Part shown: in pieces, positions 36,489-48,685 of the stretch
Position numbering within the stretch: position 1 is the stretch's first letter
How the letters are laid out: each line of letters begins with the position of its first letter
From: Spinellus fusiger
Taxonomy: Eukaryota; Mucoromycota; Mucoromycetes; Mucorales; Phycomycetaceae
Direction: 5' to 3'
Assembly (NCBI GenBank): GCA_025094145.1
Contig: JALLLS010000101.1
Coordinates: 1-64,000 of the forward strand
Length of the DNA: 64,000 nucleotides
Made by a program: the position numbers and the translations under genes
Notes under the pieces: model-generated
What the model saw: the letters and a program-made list of their open reading frames with translations, nothing else
Databases searched by the model: none
What the model was told of the DNA's origin: nothing

Positions 36489-37330
36489 CAGCCACACCCA
36501 ATTGAATTTAATACTTTTAAAAATAAATATCAGGACAAAATATTTAGGACATATTCAACATTAAATAAGACACTTTACATTTGTAATAGATGCCCCTCTG
36601 TACTTCATAATGATTTTCTTCAAGTGGACTCACCAGACGTGTTCAATTGGGTTCAATTAAGGGATTTGTGTAGGCTAGTAATCAAAGAACCCTAATCTGA
36701 TGTATCTCTTTTCACCCTCTGGCATAGGCCCCAGTATGATAGATAACATCATTTTATTGTAACAGAAACTCTCTGTTCTCTTTATTATACAATTCCATGA
36801 ACCAAGGATGGAACTTGCCAGCCAAAATCTTGATATATTCGTCTTGGTTTACAGTGCCATCAACAAAGACTAATAAACCAAATTTATTTGTGTGAAAAGA
36901 CAGCTCCAAAGCATCACATCACATCACCGCCACCAAACTACATCTTTGGAACAATAGAATTATAATAATAGCTTTCTCCAACTTTTATAATGACACAATC
37001 ACCTTCATTGTTACCTTTTACAATGTACCTTGACTCATCAGACCAGACAACGCCTTTCCACTGGTCGTTCGTCCAATTGACATGTTCCTTAGTCCAACGA
37101 AGCCATTTCTCCTTGTGTTTTGCATTTATGGCTGGCCTTTGAGCTGGAGAAAAAATCCAAACCCTAACTGCTTACAGTAGCTTATAAGGGTGTTTCTATA
37201 CACATTCACCTCAAACTTCAACATTCTCAATTTGAATTGATCGTATGAGGCAAATGAACCCTTTCTAATAAAAAAATTCCAGGTGTCCAAGGTCCCTCTC
37301 ATTCACTTTTTTTTATGTTTTCCACTTTTA
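36489..37330 (-). mobile_element. Decayed Tc1/mariner element, second copy of family B
   Basis: The left end (CAGCCACACCCAATTGAATT, preceded by TA 36487-36488) matches the right inverted repeat of the element at 7429, and the following 80 bp align with its subterminal region. On the minus strand the DNA-binding part and the DDE core are readable: KHKEKWLRW, DQWKGVVWSDESRY and FVDGTVNQDEYIKIL. Several stops interrupt it, and the last about 45 codons are deleted. The outer (right) inverted repeat could not be located, so that end is approximate. Confidence 0.8.
36600..37300 (-). pseudogene. Family B Tc1 transposase remnant
   Basis: Reading from about 37300 down, a degraded transposase keeps the first catalytic Asp (WSDES, about 37030-37045) and the middle region absent from the copy at 6.7-7.3 kb, with in-frame stops near 36920, 36770 and 36700. 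It is the more complete of the two in the catalytic middle but lacks the C-terminus. No function is expected. Confidence 0.75.
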
Positions 37331-37814
37331 TTGATTCACTTATAACTAACAGCCTCTCCTATTGGGAAGTTGATATCCTAACACCAATTTACATAGGTAT
37401 ATTTCAATACCGATCTTTACTATTAGACTCTACATGTAGAAATAATAAATAGAAAATAACCCCCTTTCAACTTTGACATACTACAAATATAGAGTAGACA
37501 GTCATTAAATAGCCATCAAAAACAATATCCACACATTATCACACATTATCACACATTTTTGTCTCATGAATATATATAATTGGTGTCAATCTTAGTAATA
37601 AACATGTAAAGAGCACTAGTGTGTCTTGTTTTCTAATACAACACTTACACACAGAATTATATTCATTAAATTTGTTCATGTCAGTAATATTTATTAAAAA
37701 AAAATTAATACAGAGCACCAAGGTGTAGTTGATTCTATGATACAGTATATTGTCTTGATGTTATTTTTGAAAGTGAGATGAAAGGTGTCAGGATATCAAT
37801 ACGGTAATTGATTA
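37331..37814. other. AT-rich spacer
   Basis: Includes TCACACATTATCACACATTATC repeats near 37530-37555 in short units. No gene or terminal repeat recognised. Confidence 0.5.
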
Positions 37815-38480
37815 TCAATATGTATAATATGTCGAACTGATGATTTGGCAAGAATACATAGACTCATGTGCATTTTCATATGGAAAAGACAGTACAAAAA
37901 GAGCATCAGAAATGGTTAAGAAGGTGGGTGCATATCCAAATTGAGATGAACACATCAAACCAAACCTGCCACTTGGGTGGGCATTGGAATAAGAAGTGAA
38001 GAGGATCTTCAACAGGGTGGTTGCACAAGAGACAAGAGCTGGAGGTAAAAATTGCAGGAATAAGAGAGTAAAGTCGTTGGCAGCAAGGCAGTTTACCATA
38101 GAGCAGGCGAAACCACACATTGCGCACTGAGTTTTGTATGGGAAATTGCCATAATTCTTTCCACTGTAATGCTGTGAGAGGATGGCTGAAAGAAGGAACT
38201 GCTTGAATAGGCAAAGCCAGGCGACGGTAAGAGCAAGAGCTCAATTTGTGGATCGGGATTTTCTCTAATTCCAGGCAACTCACCACTAGGGCTAAGATCT
38301 TAGATCTCTGGTATTTGTTCATTTGAATCAACCGTCAGGGGAGGAAGACAACATCTCACTAACAGAGCAGCTAGGAGAATTTTCCTTCAACGAGGGCTAA
38401 GATTTAATCGAAGGTTGAGCCCTTCAGTAGAGAAAGCAGTCTTATGTGACTGCATCTCTACTCATTTGGAACCCCATCTT
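37815..38480 (-). mobile_element. 5'-truncated LINE (non-LTR retrotransposon) 3' fragment
   Basis: A minus-strand open frame (38331-37906, continuing in another frame to about 37815) encodes the C-terminal part of a LINE ORF2: RNVWFRLLYGKLPC, then a zinc-binding segment CLLCNHPVEDPLHFLFQCP ending KWQVWFDVF. This is the reverse-transcriptase-associated zinc-binding region common in fungal LINEs. The sequence upstream to about 38480 continues the same homology with stops. The reverse transcriptase itself is absent, as expected from 5' truncation on insertion. Exact ends not determined. Confidence 0.8.
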
Positions 38481-38533
38481 TAAACAATAAATAAGGGAGG
38501 CCCATAGCTTAAAGCTAATCCATTCAGGTCGCC

Positions 38534-38975
38534 ATGTCTCTGTTTCGACAATTATGGTCTTCAGTCACCTCCAAGCTGACTACCACAGCCATTAGTACTC
38601 CTATCAGAACGCACACTGCCGCATTCACGGTGTCCAGGTCTACTATGGTTCAGGAAAACTGTGGTAGTCTGTTGACTTCAAGGTAGGCTCACTTTAACAC
38701 TTTAGGCTGTGGGTGGGTGGGTAGATCTCTTTATTCTTGCTAACCAAAGCTCACTTGTTTTCTTTTATTCTAGTGCTTCCTTGTTTCGTACACCCTTCGC
38801 CGCCAGTCCCTTCGCAGCTACACAAATGCGCTTTGTGACATATGGTAACAGTTACCAACCCTCCAACTTTGTGCGTAAGAGACGACATGGATTCCTGTAT
38901 CGTATGTCAACAAAGAATGGACGTCGTGTACTTGTCAAACGATTTTTGAAGGGAAGAAAGTATCTGTCGCATTAA
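38534..38975 (+). CDS. MRPL34: Mitochondrial large-subunit ribosomal protein bL34m
   Basis: Two exons (38534-38682 and 38774-38975) join in phase to 116 residues. The C-terminal 44 residues are the whole bL34 protein: [19 protein letters not shown], then [19 protein letters not shown]. Arg/Lys-rich, it binds 23S-type rRNA. The first 70 residues are Ser/Thr/Arg-rich without acidic residues near the start ([17 protein letters not shown]), a mitochondrial targeting sequence. It is convergent with the DusA-like gene, about 98 bp away. Confidence 0.95.
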
Positions 38976-39073
38976 ATATTATGTCTTGTTCTGTAAATTA
39001 TATGTCCTATACAAGAGAACTCTTCTAATAAAATGCCTAGACGAAACAACTCTCTATGCTAGTATGGACATCT

Positions 39074-40453
39074 CTAATGATGGGATAGGACTCCGGAATT
39101 CTCCACGGCTTTCAATACTACAGAGCGTAAGGATAGGGTGTCAGAGTAGTATTTGAGTTGAGCAGAGAGTTCTGTTCGGAAAGAACGGCCCAAGTGTCCC
39201 TGATAGAGCATCATAAGAGGCTTCGTTAAGATGGTGAGGGGTGGGATGCGTGTGTCTTGGGATGGTTGCATTGATGGAGACAGTATCTGTTCGCCATAAT
39301 CTAATAGTTTAATTTAAACTGTCTCTAGCCTTCTCTCACCTAAATACTCATGGATAATAGCCTCAGTGGTTTTAATATTGCTCTCATCAATGTTGTATAT
39401 TTCTATAGTATCTATGTAAACAGTAGAACAGACCTCTATGGACTATTGCCCCATCCTTACCTCTGTCCAATGTCTGAAGAAACAAGGGAGAGTTCATGAC
39501 TATACAGATAAATAAACCTTTCTATAGTACTTTCTAAACCTACTTTTCCTTCCTATCATACAGCCATCTACTTGCTCCAATGCCATCTTCACTTTATCTA
39601 CACTGTCAAATCCTCCATTGATAGACAGGGGTAGATCAGGAAACCTGTCTCTCAGTTGGAACACACGGTCATACATCAATGGTGGGACAGATCTATTCTG
39701 CTTTGGTGAAAGTCCCTTGAGAATGCATTTACGTGCATGAACAACCAGATGGGGTGGTGGCCTTTTGCTTTCAAGCAAAGTATTCACCTTTATGGTTAAA
39801 CTAATGTTATTCCAACTGTCACTGTAAACACATGCAACTCACAAAATGTTCAAGAAACTCAAATGAATCCAGGGTATCAACACCTATACGACATTTGATA
39901 GTTACAGGAATAGAGACTTCTGCAGTCTGCATGGCTGTCAATATGTCTGCTACAATGTGGGGTGTTTTCATCAGGACAGCACCAAACATGCCTGCCTGTA
40001 CATTTGGACTTGGACAGCCAACATTGATATTCAACTCTTTATAACCATGCAACTCAAGTACTTTTGCTGCTTGGGACACTACAGAGGGTTCTGCACCACC
40101 TAGCTGTACAACCATATTGGGACGAGGCGGACCAATAAGCCAGTCAAGGCGAGTTGTATTGTGAAGGATAGCTTGGCCATGGTGCATCTCAGTATAATAG
40201 ACATATCTTGAGCTTCCTGATATTATTCTCAGTAGTTCTAAAAAATGCTATTGCGTTTACAGCTTAAGTTATTGGTGGCAAGGAAAGAGAACTGCAAAGA
40301 AAGTATAATACTTGCAGGTGTAGAAATATCCACCATAGGCGCTACACTTATTGGTTTATCCAGCCTTTGACGCTTTATTGACAGACCACTAGAATAGTGT
40401 CTGATAGAGTGTCGATTCCATAGTTGTCTCCATAGTTTAGTCATTGCACTCAT
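39074..40453 (-). CDS. tRNA dihydrouridine synthase, DusA-like
   Basis: Six exons (40453-40312, 40237-39843, 39787-39544, 39499-39461, 39411-39340, 39300-39074) join in phase to 372 residues. The flavin-dependent enzyme reduces uridines in the D-loop of tRNA. Visible blocks are ISVAPMVD (FMN-binding start), YYTEMHHGQAIL, PNMVVQLGG, ELNINVGCPSPNVQAGMFG with the catalytic Cys of the GCPS motif, VTIKCRIGVD, LVVHARKCILKGLSPKQNR, DLPLSINGGF and DGCMIGRK. The C-terminus (MLYQGHLGRSFRTELS) fits the DusA helical domain. DusA is mainly bacterial and plastid/protist, unlike the Dus1-4 set of most fungi. The N-terminus (RQLWNRHSIRHYSSG) looks like a mitochondrial targeting sequence. Confidence 0.88.
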
Positions 40454-41654
40454 CTATTGCTTTTTTCTTTCTTTCTTTTTCTTTTTTTCCTTCTCGGTAA
40501 AGAAACCTCTAGTGAGCAGTCACATGAAGAAGGCAGAATCCATGAGGCAAGTTTCTCCAAGATATCCTTTGTGGGTACATTTTTAAAAGGATAAAGTATG
40601 TAATTGTCACGATCTTTCACGGGGTAAATGGTATTTTGTATGTGTTTTGTGTAGCATCCTATTTGAGCATGTATCTACTAGACATTATAATATCTAGTAA
40701 TGACAAAATCCAATAAGACACACTTCATTATTCTTTAGTTAGTTTACCTGTATCCTAGGTTTCTCTCAGTGAGTCAACCGAGGCACCAGCAACAATTAGC
40801 GAGAAGGATGAAGTTGAACCAGAAGGCTTGGACTTTCTCTTGGTTCTAGTTATATCTTGATGAATAGTTGGCATTTTTGGTTCAGAGAATATAGATATGA
40901 ATACAATAAGAAGAAATAAATAGTTTTTTTTAATAAAGCATCAAATAATGTCAGCTACTATTTATCATTTATTGATATAATAGTGCCTTCAATGGCTTAT
41001 TAAATTCAAAAGTATTTGGTTAGTTAACCTACAATTTACTCTCTTTCTTATTCAACTTGTGTTATTCTTTTATACTTCTATTCTACTCTGATTGTTGCTA
41101 CAAATAGAATAACTTGGAGGAAATCACTACCAAATATAACAGCTTTATTATCAAAAAGCACACCTCTTAATGCAGGCTGTTGTACTTTTATACTATCTCT
41201 GAAAGATCAATCCACTGCATTCAGATACACTACAGCTTATCATAGATGCTTCATCCCAGACCATTGATTTTGTAGCTGTTTTATTTTATTTTTTACAAAT
41301 TGCTAACTGCTAATTTCTCGCTTTTTTAATTTATAAGATTTAATTTATAAGATTTAATGTAGGATAAGATTAGTAACAGGAGGAGACTTTACAGATATGG
41401 ACATATATAGATAAATGGACATAGATATACATAGATAGATAGATATATGTAGATAATTATATTCTAAAGCATCTACAAGTGTTTGTGGGTATCTTTAAGT
41501 ATCAAGAATGCTACAATGCTATAGTGCATAAACATTTGCTATTTCATATTTTAATCTAAAGAAAATAATAAAGAAAAGTTATATTTCACTTATTCAACTC
41601 TTTGGATTCTTTCTCTTTTCATTCTCTCTTCCATTTTACTTATATTTTTCATAC
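40454..41654. other. AT-rich spacer between the DusA-like gene and PMT
   Basis: Divergent upstream region of two genes, with a poly-pyrimidine run near 40460-40492 and GATA-like repeats near 41400-41450. A short open frame at about 40525 with a possible GC donor was judged too weak to call. Confidence 0.5.
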
Positions 41655-44488
41655 ATGGAGAGCTTAAAGAGGCGGCATTCAATAAATAAGGATTCATCTC
41701 ACTCATTAGCATTATCACCACCACCACCACCCTATACAGAAATTCATGATCCCGCCTCATTTTACCATGGTCTAGACCATTCAGATATTGATCTAAAGAA
41801 AGAAAAAAGAATCAGCAGTAATAATACATTAGCAGAAGCATACCCACCTGAAAAGGTAAAAGAATTCACTTTTATGAAAATATAAGAGCAAATAAAAGTA
41901 AAAGCTATGTATCACGAACTCAATCCTAACACTGCTTTCTTAGTATTTTAATATTCTCAAGAGATACCAGAACACCATAACTACAATTATCTTGACTTTA
42001 CTGTCTTTATTCACTCGATTTTATAATATTGCACACTCTAATATTGTAATTTGGGATGAAGTAAGTCATTAATACACTAGATGACAACTTATGAGCTCAC
42101 TTTTTTTTTTACAACTTAGGCTCATTTTGGAAGAGTAAGTGCATCTACTCTTTAATATTTTCATAAATATTTCCTCTTTCTATTTCCCTAATCTTGTTCA
42201 CTGTTACTTCTATAGTTTGGTTCTTATTACATTAAGAATGAGTTTTATTTCGATGTTCATCCACCCTTGGGTAAAATGTTGGTGGGTCTCTCAGGCTGGA
42301 TAGTAAACTACAACGGTACCTTTGCATTCGACTCTGGATCAGAATATCCACCTCAAGTCAATTTTCAGTTTATGCGCATCTTCAATGCATCGTGGGGTGC
42401 TTTCCTAGTTCCACTGGCTTATATGACTGCTTTACAATTTAAAATGTCTCAAAGAGCAAGTCTATTAGCAGCGACAATGGTGCTTGCCGATGTAGCCTAT
42501 CTCTGTATCAGTAGGTTTATCCTGTTGGATTCTATGCTTCTATTTTTCACTTGCACAACACTCTTTACCATGTCTGCATTCAACAATTATCAAGACAGGT
42601 GGGTTTGTATGAGGTTTGGAGTGTATAAGACAAAAGGACTTACAAAATGTATATATCTCAGACCGTTTTCAAGACCTTGGTGGACTTGGATGTTTTTTAT
42701 AGGACTTTCTCTTGGCTGTGTATTAAGGTAAGTTACATCATTCATTCACAAGTGAGCCTCTTCTCTAAACATAAGCACAGTATCAAATGGGTTGGGTTGT
42801 TTTCTGTAGCTCTCGTTGGTCTCTATACTGTTGGAGATCTTTGGGATATGTTGGGTGATTTAAAGATGCCTAAGAAAATATATTTTGGACACTGGGTAGC
42901 TCGTATTTTATGCTTGGTATTTCTACCTCTTGCTGTCTATGTTGCATGCTTCAAGGTTCATTTTATGCTTCTCACCAAGTCAGGACCTGGAGATTCTCAT
43001 ATGAGTTCACTCTTTCAAGCACAATTGGAAGGAAACCCCTTTTCTGAAAACCCTCTTTGTATGAGTCTATATTATTTATTTTTCGTTTTATTAACCTACA
43101 ATTCTTTACTTAGTGGTAGCGTTTGGATCAAATATAACAATCAAAAATGTTGCTTATGGTGGTGCTTTATTGCACTCTCATCCTCATCTTTATCCTGAAG
43201 GTTCAAAACAACAACAAATCACTTGTTATCATTACAAGGACGCTAACAATGAGTGGACCATTAGTGAACCACACGAAGACAGTTTAGAACAAGAAGAATT
43301 TCTATCAGAAGAAGAAAGTGATGGACCCAAGTACTTGAAAGATGGAGATATTATTCGACTTTCCCACATCAACACAAGAAGAAACCTCCACACACATCCA
43401 ATACCAGCTCCCATCACAAATGATCAGTGGGAAGTGAGTGGGTATGGTAATGAGACATTGGGAGATATCCACGACCACTGGAAGATTGAGATTGTAAATG
43501 ACGAGGTCTTTCGAAACAAGACACACCTTCATTCTCTTTCCACACAGTTTCGATTACGCAATGTATATCTTGACTGTCTGTTGGCTTCGCACACAGCCCT
43601 TTTGCCACAGTGGGGATATAAGCAACTTGAGGTTTATTGTGATAGAAGAAATCAGACACAAGATGTTAATACTTGGTGGAATATTGAGGAGCATGAGAAT
43701 TATCAATGTAAGCAAATGACTAATGTTTATGACAAAGTAGACATTTAATGTGTTGTATTTTTAGTACCTCCATCACCAAAGAACACTTATAAATCTAAGT
43801 TTATCAGTAACTTTATTCAATTAAACATAGCCATGTGGAGAAGTAACAATGCACTCACACCTAATCCTGATAAAGAAGATGTACTGACATCTTCTCCTTT
43901 TGAGTGGCCTTTTGCAAGTACTGGACTGCGTATGTGTGGTTGGGCTGATCAGCATATCAAATTTTATCTCTTGGGAAATCCCATTGTTTGGTGGTCTTCT
44001 GGTGCATCTATTCTCGGATTTGCTCTTTTGTACACCTTTTACTCTATACGTTTAAAGAGAGGATTAGAGAAGCCAAGTCAAGGTAAATATAGGCTACTCT
44101 ATCACTAATTGAGTTGTTGGGAGTGCTAACTTATTTTTATCTTGAAAAATAATCATCAATAGTGGAGCCCTTTCTCTTTGTTGGTAAAATGCTATTTCTA
44201 GGCTGGTTCTTGCACTATTTCCCATTCTTCCTGATGGGCCGTGTCACTTATCTGCATCATTATTTCCCGTGTCTCTACTTCAGCATGCTGTTGTTTCCGT
44301 GTCTGCTTGATCATTTTACCGCACACTATAGCAACCTCAGTCGAAATGTTATTTTTGGAGGTTTCTTTAGTATTATTATTGCTACTTTTATTTATTTTCT
44401 GCCTCTTGCCTATGGAATGACAGGACCTATTACAGACTATTCTGGCAGACTGTGGATGTCAAGATGGAATTTGTTGGATACTTTCTAA
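41655..44488 (+). CDS. PMT2: Protein O-mannosyltransferase, PMT2 type
   Basis: Nine exons (41655-41855, 41944-42060, 42120-42134, 42216-42598, 42662-42727, 42781-43058, 43114-43707, 43765-44082, 44163-44488) join in phase to 765 residues. The ER-membrane enzyme transfers mannose from dolichyl-phosphate mannose to Ser/Thr of secretory proteins. It shows the catalytic loop IVIWDEAHFGR (Asp-Glu), YFDVHPPLGKMLVGLSG and, in the luminal region, MSSLFQAQLEGNPF, then MIR repeats starting VAFGSNITIKNVAYGGALLHSH. Several membrane segments flank it, ending LGWFLHYFPFFLMGRVTYLHHYFP. PMT2-subfamily wording (GSYYIKNEFYFDVHPPLGK) favours PMT2 over PMT1 or PMT4. Exon 3 is only 15 nt and encodes AHFGR. Confidence 0.95.
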
Positions 44489-45194
44489 ATAGTAATGAAT
44501 GCATTTTGTTTATTTATTTATGTGTATCGTTGAATCTATTTTGTAATAATATTTTATATAAAAATACAGATAGATAAATTGATAAACAAAGCAAAAAGAA
44601 AAAAGAAGCATATATCTCATCTATCTATAGTTTCTATAGTTTCTATGGCTTCTGTATTATTATTATTCATTCATTGCATTCATCTTGGATATATTTATGT
44701 AATGGGAATCATTATGTTGCATTAACACAAGATTAAAGAATAGAATTCAATGACTATTTCAGTAAAAGGGTCATCCATGTCTATTCTTATTGCTATAAAG
44801 TCAAATGCTTTTGTAAATATGAGTATAGTTCTATATGTCTTAGCCATTGACGGTTCTATTATTTTCTAGAATTCTAATGGGCTGGTCTTTCTATCTAACA
44901 TATGATTGGCTAAGAACAGTATATTCAAACAAAACACTTTCCTCTACTAATAATAAGACATTCACTTTATCTCATCATTTTTCTTTATATTAAGACAGAA
45001 AAGAACTTATTAAGCCTATAGTCTTCTCAGTTGTTCCTTCTTTTTCCCTATATACTAGTCACTTTCTATTTCTATTTTTATTTTATTTATTTATTTATTT
45101 TTTTAAAAAAAAAGAGATAAATAGTCTTGTTTACTGCTATTTTGCCTATATTTTATCATTTCTCCACCTCAATACAGCCTACCCAAGGATATCA
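44489..45194. other. AT-rich spacer
   Basis: 3' flank of PMT2 and promoter of the FKBP gene, with T-rich and A-rich runs near 45065-45115. No gene seen. Confidence 0.6.
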
Positions 45195-48100
45195 ATGAGT
45201 TTACAAGATTTTTGGGGTAAACCAGGCCATAAACTATTGATGATAGACAGGAGTCTATTAGCCATTAGTTGTAAATATTTGGTGATAGAATATTGATTCT
45301 ATAGGGCTGTTCAATAGGTGTCTATGTACATCCCAACATTAGTTACCAACCAGTAGTGCCTATAGCATTTCAGCTGATCATGGTAAGAACCAAACAATAA
45401 ACCTGTTATCATTCTATAACACATTCTATTTCTGCTCTTTGTTAGGCCACATTAAAAGATAATGTAGAGAATGGATCGCGTTCTAGTCTTTATGTACGAG
45501 TGAATGGTCAAGCTTATATTTTATGCACTCTCATTTCAGGCAAGGTAAATAATAGAGGAAAGTAACGTGATTTAAATCAACTGTCTGTATAACGATGGAT
45601 TTTACTTTTCTACTCCATCTTATTTCTTATAGACTCAACAGTATCGTCTTGGTATTGAATTCTCTCAAGGGAAAAAGGTTGAGTTCTATATCAGTGGTAA
45701 AAGGTATTGAAATGAAAAGACAACAATACAAATAAGAGAAAGACTGTCTAAACCATATTCTTCTCTTTATTATTACTATTACTATTACTATTACTATGAT
45801 GGATTATTAGTCCGATATGCCTTACTGGAAACTACACCAGAAATGGCTCCCCAGAAATGGCATTCAATAAATAGTAAGTCCAAAGGCCATATTGAAAAAG
45901 AGAAAAATGCTACAGGTTCTTATTAACTGTGCTTATTTAAAGTGCCATACTAAAGGGATCTTCTAAGAGAATCAAACTCAAACCACTTACTGGTAAATGA
46001 ATGGTTTTATCTCTCTCTTTTCTTTCTATTTGCATATATTTGCATATTATCATTCTAATGCATATACCAACCCTACAGAAAATAAAACCAATGCTGCGAC
46101 AGGGAACAAATTCTCTTTCAGTATACCGCATTCTTCAAAGAAACGGGGAGTAAGATCGACCTTTAATGAATCAGACATGGAATTAAGCAATGACAATGGA
46201 TATCCGTCATCAATCCAGCGAAAGGAAAAGGAGAAGAGATCAAGCAAATCAGAAAAAAAATTAAAAAAGAACATCCCTCTTCGTGTTGATGGTTATGAAG
46301 ATGAGTTTAGTGAGATTGACAGAAATAGCAGTGAAGACTACATGTCCTATACCGATGAAGATCAAGAAGTGAAAGCAACAATGAAAAAACAAAAACCAGA
46401 AAAACATTATGAAAAACACTCGGCTGACAAAGATGATCATGATGATTTTGATGATTTTGATGGGTATGATGATTTTGATGATTTTGATGAGTTTGGTAAA
46501 AGTGGCAATGGCAGTGATAGTGATAGTGGCAGTGATGGTGACAGTGACAGTAGCCTTTCCGTGGCATTCACAGATGACGATAAAGAAAACATGAGTTCTG
46601 ATAGTGATGAGATTGCTTTAATGAGAAAAGTGCCTAGAAAACGCAGTAGTAGTACATCATACTTGGAACCTGTTTCTATTAAGAAGTACAGGCCAGAGAC
46701 GAAAATTTATCATCGGCCTGTCCATAATGACATAGAACAGCCAGATGCAGAATCTAAACATTTGATGCAGACTACGGAATATGCAGAGGATACAGCTAAC
46801 AATTCTATACCAATGAGTTCAACTCAAGAACCTACACCGGAGTCACCTTATGGAAACTTCGATTACTCTACCCTTAGAACACACACCAAAAGAATGATTT
46901 TCAAGCACACAGACGCAGACACATTCTATACAGTACCAAAGGTCAAGCGAACAAGAAATAAACATTCTCTTGATCAAACTTCTACAAGAAGATCCAGCAG
47001 AATTCAGAAGAGCGTGAATACAATAGACGAAGAAACTCAAAAGATGCCTCAGTCATTCGAACAGTTGATTACTGAACCAGAAGAAAATGCCACTGAATTA
47101 GAGGATGTTACCGAAGCAACAGAGGATACTACTGAAGTGAAAGATATTACCGAAGCAACAGAGGATACTACTGAAGTAAAGGATCTTACCGAAGCAACAG
47201 AAGACATTACTGAAGCAACAGAGGATACTACTGAGGCAACAGAAGACATTAACGAAGCAACAGAGGATACTACTGAGGCAACAGAAGACATTAACGAAGC
47301 AACAGAAGACATTACTGAAGCAACAGAAGACATTACTGAAGCAACAGAGGATATCACTGAGGCAGAAGATATTACTGAAGCAGAAGACATTACTGAAGCA
47401 AGACAGGAGAGCAATCTATCCACTCCACTTCCTTTAAATGACTTTGTGAGCTCACCTCTCTCTATATATAAGACAAACACTACTATTCATAATGCAAATA
47501 GTAACCTTACTGACTTTCCAAAGGCAATACAACAAAAAATGGTTGGGGAACATATAAGAAACTTTGAAGTACAATATTCTAGTCTAAAGACCACTTCTCA
47601 GGCAATGGAGATAAGTACAGAACAAGAGACTCATCAGGCAATGGAGATGAGTGTAGACAAAAATATACCCAAGAAGGCTATGAGGAATACAAAATATGAG
47701 ACCCCTGAACTATTTGAAAAGAGAATAAAAGAAGACAGAAAACAAAGACAGAAGGAATCGAGGCAAAAAAAGGCAATAGCTCAAGCAGAGTTGGAAGTTC
47801 AGTTATCCAAAACTATAAACAAAACCAACCAAACACCCCACACAGATGATACAAAAACAGAAATGAAAGAAGTACAGCCTATTAAGAAAATAAATGAAGA
47901 GGTAGAATCAGTGCAGAAAGCAGAAGTACCTAGTGCAGAAGTGAATACAAATAATAGAGATTATCAAGCATTGTTGGCAAAAGCCAAAGCCAGAGCCAAA
48001 GCCAGAGAAGAGAAGCAGTTGACTACTGAGAAAGGCAAACCAAAGACAAAAGTTAAATCCATTGCAGATACCGAGTCTAATGCACAAGGCAAACCTAAAA

Positions 48101-48685
48101 AAGTAAGTAGCATTAGTAGCAATACTAAAGAAAAGAGAAGAGAAGAAGGAATCGGACATACCTTCTAATGTAGGTTTGTTATTAGAAGAAAACTGAACTC
48201 CAAGAAAAACCACAAGTTACCATTAAAGACCTTGTTGTTGGGTCAAGTGAACCTGTTAAGCTCCAGGACATAGTAAGAAATGTGCATAAGTAAAATAGCT
48301 CACTCGTATGTCTTTCTTTAGGTTCGGATCCGTTTTGAATGTAGATTAGATAACGGTGTCGTTGTGGATAATAAAAAAGAAGGCAAAGTCTGGGTATTCC
48401 AACTTGGACAACCTGATATTGTTCAAGGCTTTAATTATGGGATTCCTGGTATGATGTATGGAGGCACACGTGTAATTAAAGTGCCTCCTTCTCTTGCCTA
48501 TGGAGAAGAAGGGAGAGACCCTGATATTCCACCCAATTCACACTTACAGTACACTGTAAGTAACTAATTTACACACAAAAGACAACCCCACATTAACAGA
48601 ATCATTTTGGCCACCTTAGATTACTCTTCTTTCTCCCAAAGCCAAGAAACAAAGTCGATCCAACTCTACCAGTCCAAGCTCATAA
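45195..48685 (+). CDS. Nucleolar-type FKBP peptidyl-prolyl isomerase with acidic repeats (Fpr3/Fpr4-like)
   Basis: Ten exons (45195-45216, 45318-45382, 45446-45544, 45633-45703, 45811-45873, 45943-45992, 46079-48102, 48186-48272, 48322-48555, 48620-48685) join in phase to 926 residues, over twice the yeast length. Residues 1-110 are the nucleoplasmin-like domain (MSLQDFWGVYVHPNISYQ; SLYVRVNGQAYILCTL). The middle is highly charged: acidic Asp/Ser tracts (about 240-300) and a repeat of TEATED-type units (about 461-565). The C-terminal FKBP fold (about 800-915) keeps IPGMMYGGTRVIKVPPSLAYG and PPNSHLQY. Pocket positions differ from FKBP12: Trp59 is Phe, Tyr26 is Phe, Phe36 is Val, so isomerase activity may be weak. 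Fpr3/4 are nucleolar histone chaperones that isomerise prolines in histone tails. Confidence 0.92.
47095..47402. repeat. In-frame 21-bp-type repeats encoding TEATED(I/T)
   Basis: About fourteen units of GAAGCAACAGAGGATACTAC or close variants inside the large FKBP exon, varying between 12, 18, 21 and 27 bp in steps of three so the frame is kept. They add a low-complexity acidic segment. Confidence 0.9.

Noticed and set aside
39960..40060. Apparent loss of the catalytic Cys in the DusA-like protein (GAVLM instead of GACLM)
   Set aside because: From family knowledge the catalytic Cys is the one in the GCPS motif, which is intact here; the other position varies between Dus families.
40525..40860. 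Possible two-exon small gene starting MKKAESM with a GC donor and a second segment rich in Glu
   Set aside because: Only a short frame, no recognisable product and a non-canonical donor; too weak to call.
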